Assembly: GCA_036003885.1 (NCBI GenBank)
Contig: DASYSA010000185.1
Span: forward strand, 1-5,211
Source of the DNA: DASYSA01 sp036003885
GTDB taxonomy: Bacteria > Acidobacteriota > Blastocatellia > UBA7656
Direction: 5' to 3'
Length of the DNA stretch: 5,211 nt
Of this stretch, positions 1-5,211 are shown in pieces. Each line of letters starts with the position of its first letter. Position 1 is the stretch's first letter. The notes under the pieces are model-generated. The model worked only from the letters and a program-made list of their open reading frames with translations. It ran no database searches and was not told the origin of the DNA. Both the position numbers and the translations under genes were made by a program.

Positions 1-1670
1 ACCGTGAGCAACGCTACCAGACGATGTCCGACGTGGCCCTCGATCTGGATAGCTGTCGCCGTGAGCATGAGGCCGCGCGCGCGAGCGCATCGCGGGGTGA
101 ACGAATAGAAAGAGCAACCGCGCCCTCGCCTGCCGATATAAGCAAACGAAGGTCTCTTGCGCCCAATCGCGTTTTGATAGGGGCCGTTCCGCTTGCGCTC
201 GTCGTTGCAGTAGGGCTCGTTTACCTATTCGTCTTTCGGCGTGCAACTATCACAGCGCCTTCCCCTGCGATTAAGTCTCTAGCCGTATTGCCGCTGGAAA
301 ATCTTTCGGGAGATTCATCGCAGGAGTACTTTGCTGATGGGATAACTGAAGCGCTGATCACCGATCTGGCGCAGATCAGCGCATTGAAAGTGATTTCGCG
401 GACGTCGGTGATGCAATACAAAAGCACGCGCAGGCCACCGCTGCCGCAAATTGCCAAGGAGCTGGGCGTTGACGGGGTGATCGAAGGATCCGTACAGCGC
501 TCAGGTGACCAAGTGCGAATTAACGCACAATTAATCTACGCGCCCACGGATAACCATCTTTGGGCGCGCAGCTATGACCGAGACCTTCGCAATATCCTTT
601 CGCTGGAGAGCGAAGTGGCCCAAGCCATCGCCCGAGAGATTCAGGTGAAGCTGACGCCAATGGAAGAGTCTCGCCTGACTTCCGCGCGCACAGTTAATCC
701 AGCAGCTCACGAAGCCTATCTGCGCGGCCATTACAATTATCTCCAGGGCCGCGACAATTTCCCCGCGCCCGCCGCCCAGGAACAAGTGCACGAGGCCATC
801 GCCTATCTTCAGCAAGCCATCCAGATTGATCCGAACTACGCGCCCGCCTATTCCGAATTGGCTGGCTGCGAACAATGGTTGGGCTCCTGGACAGCTTTCG
901 GAGTGCGGGGGAATCGCGTCGAGTTGTTCGAGGGCTCGCGCGCGCACGCGCTCAGGGCTATCCAGCTAGACGACTCGCTGGCAGAAGCGCATGGGGCGCT
1001 CGCTTGGATCCTATATATTTACGATTGGAAATTCTCGGATTCTCAGAAAGAATACCGCCGCGCGATCGAGCTGAACCCAGGCCAAGCCTACCCCGGTTAC
1101 TACTATACTCTGGTGGCGCTCGGACGGCTGGACGAGGCGAAGGCGGAAGCCGAGCGTGGCATGCAACTCGACCCGCTCACGCTCGCGCATAAAACAGCCG
1201 CCGCAGGAATTTACAACTGCGCGGGACAGTATGACCGTGCAGCCTCGGTGGGAGCGCTTGGTGAGAAGGCGACGGGTCATCTCCAATTCGCCATCGCCCG
1301 GATCGAACAGGGCGCGACCGAGGAAGGCATTGCCGAGTTGCGCAGCATCGTCGAGTTCACCAAGGGGGACCCGTTTTTCGTGTCATTCCTTGTCTGGGCT
1401 TACGACAAAGGCGGAAGACGTACCGAAGCTGTCAGGTTGCTGGAAGAAGTGAAGGCCCGCTCGCATGGTCAACCGGTTCGAGCGGAATCCATGGGCATGT
1501 TGTACGCAGCAGTCGGCGACAAGGACCACGCCTTCGAGTGGCTACAGCAGGCAGTACAGGCTCGCGACCTCACTTTTCTGCTGAATGGCCGCTGCGACCC
1601 GCGACTGGAGAGCCTGCGCGGCGACCCGCGCTTTGCTGAACTCATCCGCCGGATAGGCTTGCCGCAGTAA
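1..1670 (+). CDS. Membrane Ser/Thr protein kinase with TolB/FlgO-like and TPR domains, 3' part only (5' end lies before the window)
   Basis: Only the C-terminal part is present. The frame is open to the window edge: codons from base 3 read REQRYQT, and bases 1-2 (AC) would complete an Asp codon, giving DREQRYQ. This matches KDREERYQ at the end of the next gene's kinase domain, so the Met at base 24 is internal, not the start. Numbering from that Met: end of the kinase last helix (1-18); basic, Ala-rich linker (19-48); one transmembrane helix (about 50-71); TolB N-terminal/FlgO-like domain (about 83-210, opening SLAVLPLENLSGD and containing EYFADGITEALITDL); then TPR-like helices (about 226-515) and a C-terminal cap ending DPRFAELIRRIGLPQ. 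The TPRs are weaker than in gene 2, notably around 401-447. Family knowledge places the kinase inside the cell and the TolB/TPR part outside. Substrate and ligand are unknown. The stop is TAA, 17 bases before the next gene. The domain call is firm; the missing kinase core is inferred. Confidence 0.88.
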   Translation, partial: REQRYQTMSDVALDLDSCRREHEAARASASRGERIERATAPSPADISKRRSLAPNRVLIGAVPLALVVAVGLVYLFVFRRATITAPSPAIKSLAVLPLENLSGDSSQEYFADGITEALITDLAQISALKVISRTSVMQYKSTRRPPLPQIAKELGVDGVIEGSVQRSGDQVRINAQLIYAPTDNHLWARSYDRDLRNILSLESEVAQAIAREIQVKLTPMEESRLTSARTVNPAAHEAYLRGHYNYLQGRDNFPAPAAQEQVHEAIAYLQQAIQIDPNYAPAYSELAGCEQWLGSWTAFGVRGNRVELFEGSRAHALRAIQLDDSLAEAHGALAWILYIYDWKFSDSQKEYRRAIELNPGQAYPGYYYTLVALGRLDEAKAEAERGMQLDPLTLAHKTAAAGIYNCAGQYDRAASVGALGEKATGHLQFAIARIEQGATEEGIAELRSIVEFTKGDPFFVSFLVWAYDKGGRRTEAVRLLEEVKARSHGQPVRAESMGMLYAAVGDKDHAFEWLQQAVQARDLTFLLNGRCDPRLESLRGDPRFAELIRRIGLPQ

Positions 1671-1678
1671 GCAAACAT

Positions 1679-1682
1679 GAGG
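1679..1682 (+). promoter_or_regulatory. Shine-Dalgarno-like site for the GTG-started kinase gene
   Basis: GAGG lies five bases upstream of the GTG at 1688, in the 17-base gap after the previous stop codon. It helps settle the start because no in-frame ATG is near. The same gap holds a four-codon ATG-AGG-CTG-TAG reading frame (1677-1688) whose stop overlaps the GTG as TAGTG. No terminator hairpin is visible in the gap, which fits read-through transcription from the gene upstream. Confidence 0.55.
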
Positions 1683-1687
1683 CTGTA

Positions 1688-4222
1688 GTGACTTTACCCA
1701 GCGGCACAAAACTCGGCCGCTATGAAATCCGCTCGAAGATTGGCGCGGGCGGAATGGGCGAGGTTTATCTGGCGCAGGATACGAAACTGGATCGCAAAGT
1801 CGCCTTGAAGATTTTGCCCGCCGAAGTTGCGGCGAATCATGAACGCATGCGTCGCTTTGTCCAAGAAGCGAAGGCAGCTTCTGCACTCAATCATCCGAAC
1901 ATCATCACCATCTACGAAATTGATGAAACAGACTCAGGTCACTTCATCGCGACTGAGTTCATTGAGGGTAAGACGTTGCGTGAACGCATGCGAAACGCGC
2001 CGATGAAGCTTGTAGAGGTCCTTGATGTTTCAATTCAAATCGCCAGCGCTCTCGCGGCTGCTCATACCGCGGGCATCATGCACCGAGACATCAAGCCGGA
2101 GAACGTTATGCTGCGCGGTGACGGCATCGTGAAGGTGCTGGATTTTGGGCTGGCGAAACTAACCGAACGACTGCCCCCAGACTCCGTTGATACCGAGGCG
2201 CCGACAAGCTTCAAGACAGACGCGGGCACCGTAGTGGGCACCCCCGTCTATATGTCGCCGGAACAGGCCAGAGCGCTGGAACTAGATACGCGGACAGATA
2301 TCTGGTCATTGGGCGTGGTGCTGTATGAGATGGTCGCTGGCTGCCTGCCCTTCGAGGGCTCAACGACGAGCGACGTGCTGGCCTCGATACTAAATGAGAA
2401 AGAGCCGCCACCTTTAGCGCGGTTCGCTCGGGAAGTGCCGGCCGAGCTGGAGCGGATTGTCGAGAAGGCGCTCAGGAAAGATCGCGAGGAGCGGTATCAA
2501 ACCGCCAAAGACATGCTGCTCGATCTCAAGCGATTGAAGCAAAGGTTGGAGGTTGAAGCTGAGATTGAACGCACCGTGCCACCTGAGTTGAGAAGCGCTC
2601 CGGGCGAGATGAGACCTTCCGGCGGCCAGGAAACCATCTCAACCGCGCAGGCTTCATCCGCGCAGACCGCAGCGGTAGAAAGCGCACGTACGACATCGAG
2701 CGTCGAATACATCATCACTGAGATCAAGGGGCACAAGCGCGGAGTGGCTGCCATTCTGGCTGCAATCGTCCTGCTCTCGGTTGCAGGCATCGCTTACTAC
2801 TTTTACTCGGCACGAAGTGGCAGTCGTGCGGCAATTGATTCCATTGCCGTTTTGCCTCTCGTCAACACGAGCAATGATCCGAACACGGAGTATCTGTCGG
2901 ACGGTATCTCTGAGGCGCTGATTAACAGCCTGACCGAGTTGCGGCAGTTGCGGGTCGTCGCGCGCTCGACGGCTTTCCGCTACAAGGGACGTGAGGTTGA
3001 CCCGCAGGCTGCGGGGCGCGAGTTGAAGGTGCGGGCGGTGTTGATGGGGCGCGTGCGTCAGTTGGGAGACGCTCTGAACATCCAAGTTGATTTAGTTGAC
3101 GCCACGACGGGCGCGCAGCTTTGGGGTGAAGAGTACGAGCGAAAGATTTTTGATGTCCTTGCCGTAAAGCAGGACATCGCGCGGGAAGTTACGGAGAAGC
3201 TTCGGCTGAGATTATCGGGCGAAGAACGGAAGCAGCTTATCAAACGCGATACAACGAATGCTGAGGCTTATCAACTTTATCTTAAGGGCCGCTACTTCTG
3301 GAACAAGAGGAGCGACGAGGGGTTCAAGAGAGGTATCGAGTACTTCAATCAGGCGATTGAAAAAGACCCGAACTATGCTCTGGCCTACGCGGGGTTGGCT
3401 TCGTCCTACAGCCTGCTCGGGCACGAACTATATAGCGTGCTCGACCCGCGGGAGGCCTATCCGAAAGCTAAGGCATTAGCTACGAAGGCCTTGGAGCTGG
3501 ACGAAACGCTCGCCGAACCTCACTCGGTGCTGGCAGATCTCAGATTTCGCTACGATTGGGACTGGTTGGGCGCCGAGAGAGAGCATAAGCGCGCCATTGA
3601 GCTCAATCCACGCTACGCAACGGCTCACCAATGGTACTCGCACTATTTGCTGCCAATGGGTCGGCCAGAAGAATCCCTGGCCGAGAGCAAGCTGGCGCTG
3701 GAGCTTGAGCCGCTCAGCCTCATTATCAACTTACACTTGGGATGGCATTACCTATACGTTCGCGAGTACGACAAAGCGATAGAGCAACTACGGAAGACAC
3801 TCGAGCTCGACCCAAACTTCGTCCTCGCCCTCCTCTTTCTGGGCCAGGCTTATGAGCAAAAGGCCATGCACGAGGAAGCCATTGTAGAGTTTCAAAAGGC
3901 GATAAGCATTTCCCGAGGCAACCCGGTGCATGTAGCGGCGCTCGGTCATGCCTACGCGGTTTCGGGTAAGAGAGCCGAGGCGCAGAAAGTGATCGAGCGC
4001 TTGATAGAGCTATCGAAGCGGAGGTATGTCCCCTCATACGAAATCTCCGTGATTTACGCGGGCCTGGGCGACAAGGAGCAAACATTCGTGTGGCTGCAAA
4101 AAGCCTACGACGAGCGCGATAGCAGTTGGCTGGTTGACGTCAATGTAGATCCAAGGTTCGACGGCCTGCACTCGGACCCGAGGTTCACCGAGCTGCTGCG
4201 GCGCGTCGGCCTGCCGCAGTGA
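1688..4222 (+). CDS. Transmembrane Ser/Thr protein kinase with TolB/FlgO-like and TPR sensor region (complete, 844 residues)
   Basis: This is a PknB-like kinase that transfers ATP phosphate to Ser/Thr; its targets are unknown. The catalytic domain (about 11-284) looks active: glycine loop G19-A-G21-GM-G24, Lys41, alpha-C Glu60, HRD at 132-134 with Lys136 and Asn139, DFG at 152-154, and SPE at 190-192 in place of APE. The HRD arginine and activation-loop Thr177, Thr181 and Thr185 suggest control by loop phosphorylation. A Ser/Thr-rich linker (311-340) leads to one membrane helix (about 352-373). Then come a TolB N-terminal/FlgO-like domain (about 383-510, SIAVLPLVNTSND and EYLSDGISEALI) and about seven TPRs (about 544-800, for example AIEKDPNYALAYAGLASSY), capped by DPRFTELLRRVGLPQ. 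The kinase is probably cytoplasmic and the remaining 470 residues extracytoplasmic. The GTG start is supported by GAGG upstream and by alignment to the next gene's start (GTA-GTG-ACT against GTA-ATG-ACA). It is probably in an operon with both neighbours. The TolB/TPR pairing also occurs in adenylate cyclase-type proteins, but the kinase motifs here are unambiguous. Confidence 0.95.
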   Translation: MTLPSGTKLGRYEIRSKIGAGGMGEVYLAQDTKLDRKVALKILPAEVAANHERMRRFVQEAKAASALNHPNIITIYEIDETDSGHFIATEFIEGKTLRERMRNAPMKLVEVLDVSIQIASALAAAHTAGIMHRDIKPENVMLRGDGIVKVLDFGLAKLTERLPPDSVDTEAPTSFKTDAGTVVGTPVYMSPEQARALELDTRTDIWSLGVVLYEMVAGCLPFEGSTTSDVLASILNEKEPPPLARFAREVPAELERIVEKALRKDREERYQTAKDMLLDLKRLKQRLEVEAEIERTVPPELRSAPGEMRPSGGQETISTAQASSAQTAAVESARTTSSVEYIITEIKGHKRGVAAILAAIVLLSVAGIAYYFYSARSGSRAAIDSIAVLPLVNTSNDPNTEYLSDGISEALINSLTELRQLRVVARSTAFRYKGREVDPQAAGRELKVRAVLMGRVRQLGDALNIQVDLVDATTGAQLWGEEYERKIFDVLAVKQDIAREVTEKLRLRLSGEERKQLIKRDTTNAEAYQLYLKGRYFWNKRSDEGFKRGIEYFNQAIEKDPNYALAYAGLASSYSLLGHELYSVLDPREAYPKAKALATKALELDETLAEPHSVLADLRFRYDWDWLGAEREHKRAIELNPRYATAHQWYSHYLLPMGRPEESLAESKLALELEPLSLIINLHLGWHYLYVREYDKAIEQLRKTLELDPNFVLALLFLGQAYEQKAMHEEAIVEFQKAISISRGNPVHVAALGHAYAVSGKRAEAQKVIERLIELSKRRYVPSYEISVIYAGLGDKEQTFVWLQKAYDERDSSWLVDVNVDPRFDGLHSDPRFTELLRRVGLPQ
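1703..1768 (+). repeat. Near-identical kinase 5' segment, copy 1 (partner 4259-4324)
   Basis: This segment encodes residues 6-27 of the second kinase and, aligned by eye, matches 58 of 66 bases of 4259-4324. Seven of the eight differences are in third codon positions; the other changes Ala20 to Glu. It covers the glycine-rich ATP loop. The next 63 bases match at only about 40 positions, so the similarity falls off sharply. Confidence 0.8.
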
Positions 4223-4231
4223 ACGAGACGT

Positions 4232-4236
4232 GAGAG
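4232..4236 (+). promoter_or_regulatory. Weak Shine-Dalgarno-like site for the third kinase gene
   Basis: GAGAG lies seven bases before the ATG at 4244, inside the 21-base gap that follows the TGA of the second kinase. The match to a ribosome binding site is modest. No inverted repeat with a T-run is seen in the gap, so it is unlikely to be a terminator and the genes are probably co-transcribed. Confidence 0.4.
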
Positions 4237-4243
4237 AACTGTA

Positions 4244-5211
4244 ATGACAATCGCCGCCGGCACAAAACTTGGCCGCTACGAAATCCGCTCAAAGATTGGC
4301 GAGGGCGGGATGGGAGAAGTGTATCGCGCTAGTGATGAGAAGCTGAATCGCAGTGTGGCGATCAAGGTTCTGCCTGCCGCACTTTCACAGAATGCGGATC
4401 GGCTGCGGAGATTTGAACAAGAGGCACAGGCTGCCGGCGCACTGAATCATCCAAACATTCTCGCGGTATATGATGTTGGCGCGCATGAGGGCTCGCCATA
4501 CGTTGTGTCTGAGTTGCTTGAAGGCGAGACACTGCGCGAGCGGTTGCGAAACCGCCTGGGAATACACGGTTCCGGCGTGCCTCTGGCGCAACGTAGAGCC
4601 GTCGACTACGCGGTGCAGCTTGCTCACGGACTCGCTGCCGCGCACGAGAAAGGGATCATTCATCGGGATCTGAAGCCGGACAATATCTTCATCACGAAGG
4701 ACGATCGCGTCAAGATTCTCGACTTCGGCATCGCCAAGCTCATCGAGCCAGTTAATGAAGGCTTGGCGCAGACCGATATCGCGACGCGAAAAGTTCAAAC
4801 TGATCCGGGCACGGTGCTGGGGACAGTCGGCTACATGTCGCCTGAGCAAGTGCGCGGCAAACATGTGGACCATCGCTCTGACATCTTTTCGTTTGGCGCC
4901 GTGCTTTATGAGATGTTGTCCGGTCAACGCGCATTTCGCGGCGAGTCGGCGGTCGAGACGCTCAATGCGATCCTGAAAGAAGAACCGCTTGATCTCACGG
5001 CGACGAACCACAACATCGCTCCGGCACTTGAACGCGTAGTCTGGCATTGTTTGGAGAAGAGTCCCGAGCGGCGCTTCCAATCTGCAACTGACGCTGCTTT
5101 TGCGCTTGAATCTCTCTCCAGCAACTCTGGCGTTTACGGTGAGACCGCCACAACGATCGGCTCGCCCGTCTCGAGATGGCGGATTAAAAAACAATTGCCG
5201 TGGATCGTCAC
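4244..5211 (+). CDS. Ser/Thr protein kinase, 5' part with complete catalytic domain (3' end lies beyond the window)
   Basis: The frame is open from ATG at 4244 to the window end: 322 full codons and two bases, with no stop. The protein is a PknB-like kinase (domain about 11-290). Visible motifs are the glycine loop G19-E-G21-GM-G24, Lys41, alpha-C Glu60, HRD at 140-142 with Lys144 and Asn147, DFG at 160-162, SPE at 199-201, and activation-loop Thr186, Thr190 and Thr194. It therefore looks active and of the loop-phosphorylated RD type. Compared with gene 2 it carries about eight extra residues before the catalytic loop (around 103-115, NRLGIHGSGVPL). After a short linker, RWRIKKQLPWIV looks like the basic flank and first turns of a membrane helix. 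Sequences of this type that I recall usually continue into a periplasmic beta-propeller (PD40/TolB-C-like) or TPR region; which one applies is not visible. It starts 21 bases after the preceding kinase gene. Confidence 0.92.
   Translation, partial: MTIAAGTKLGRYEIRSKIGEGGMGEVYRASDEKLNRSVAIKVLPAALSQNADRLRRFEQEAQAAGALNHPNILAVYDVGAHEGSPYVVSELLEGETLRERLRNRLGIHGSGVPLAQRRAVDYAVQLAHGLAAAHEKGIIHRDLKPDNIFITKDDRVKILDFGIAKLIEPVNEGLAQTDIATRKVQTDPGTVLGTVGYMSPEQVRGKHVDHRSDIFSFGAVLYEMLSGQRAFRGESAVETLNAILKEEPLDLTATNHNIAPALERVVWHCLEKSPERRFQSATDAAFALESLSSNSGVYGETATTIGSPVSRWRIKKQLPWIV
4259..4324 (+). repeat. Near-identical kinase 5' segment, copy 2 (partner 1703-1768)
   Basis: This is the second copy of the glycine-loop coding segment, 2556 bases downstream of the first and in the same orientation and codon register. 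A direct repeat of this sort between adjacent genes could support recombination that deletes or duplicates a whole kinase gene. Conserved protein function explains part of the match, but not the many identical third codon positions. Confidence 0.8.

Noticed and set aside
531..1286. Overlapping antisense and alternate-frame open frames within gene 1 (531-947, 875-1192, 1011-1286)
   Set aside because: All overlap the TolB/TPR coding frame, which is supported by homology to gene 2. Their products are Arg-rich and low in recognisable pattern.
1671..1687. Possible terminator or promoter in the first intergenic gap
   Set aside because: Seventeen bases is too short for both a hairpin and a T-run, and no inverted repeat is visible.
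2654..3085. A 143-codon minus-strand open frame across the linker and membrane helix of gene 2
   Set aside because: It is antisense to a well-supported coding region, with a His/Gln/Arg-rich product lacking domain signs and no ribosome binding site that I could see.
1688..4222. Adenylate cyclase or winged-helix regulator identity, suggested by the TolB/TPR half
   Set aside because: The N-terminal half carries the full Hanks kinase motif set, and no cyclase or DNA-binding helix-turn-helix pattern is seen.
4223..4243. Possible terminator or promoter in the second intergenic gap
   Set aside because: No stable inverted repeat or T-run is present in the 21 bases; only a weak ribosome binding site is seen.
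4385..5194. A 269-codon open frame on the minus strand
   Set aside because: It lies wholly opposite the third kinase, whose frame shows every catalytic motif. The minus-strand product shows no recognisable domain, and the length is explained by codon bias on the coding strand.

Overview
The window is filled end to end by three tandem, same-strand genes, each encoding a membrane-anchored Hanks-type (PknB-like) serine/threonine protein kinase or a part of one. The family style fits a soil-type Acidobacteriota genome (possibly a Blastocatellia-like lineage): PknB-like kinase openings of the GTKLGRYEI type, kinases fused through one membrane helix to a TolB/FlgO-like domain plus TPR repeats, moderately GC-rich codon use and several paralogues side by side. 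That assignment rests on recalled family resemblance, not on a marker gene.

Layout. (1) Positions 1-1670: the 3' part of a kinase gene. The window opens inside the last helix of the kinase C-lobe, followed by a linker, a transmembrane helix, a TolB/FlgO-like domain and degenerate TPRs. (2) Positions 1688-4222: a complete 844-residue kinase with GTG start, all catalytic motifs, a Ser/Thr-rich juxtamembrane linker, one transmembrane helix, a TolB/FlgO-like domain and about seven TPRs. (3) Positions 4244 to the window end: the 5' part of a third kinase gene, with a complete catalytic domain, cut off just as the membrane helix begins. It has no stop codon inside the window, so it is easily missed by ORF listing.

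The gaps are only 17 and 21 bases. They hold a Shine-Dalgarno-like site for the next gene and no visible terminator, so the three are probably co-transcribed. Genes 1 and 2 are clear paralogues over their output/sensor halves and share a C-terminal DPRF...RR(I/V)GLPQ ending. Genes 2 and 3 share a nearly identical start. Gene 3's kinase otherwise belongs to a noticeably different branch, so the cluster is an old or mosaic tandem family rather than a fresh triplication.

Functionally, the likely picture is a set of related transmembrane receptor-type kinases: kinase in the cytoplasm, TolB/TPR part outside the membrane as a binding or scaffold module. Ligands and substrates cannot be read from the sequence. 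No RNA genes, mobile elements, CRISPR arrays or promoters are visible, and no stretch over 300 bases lacks a gene.
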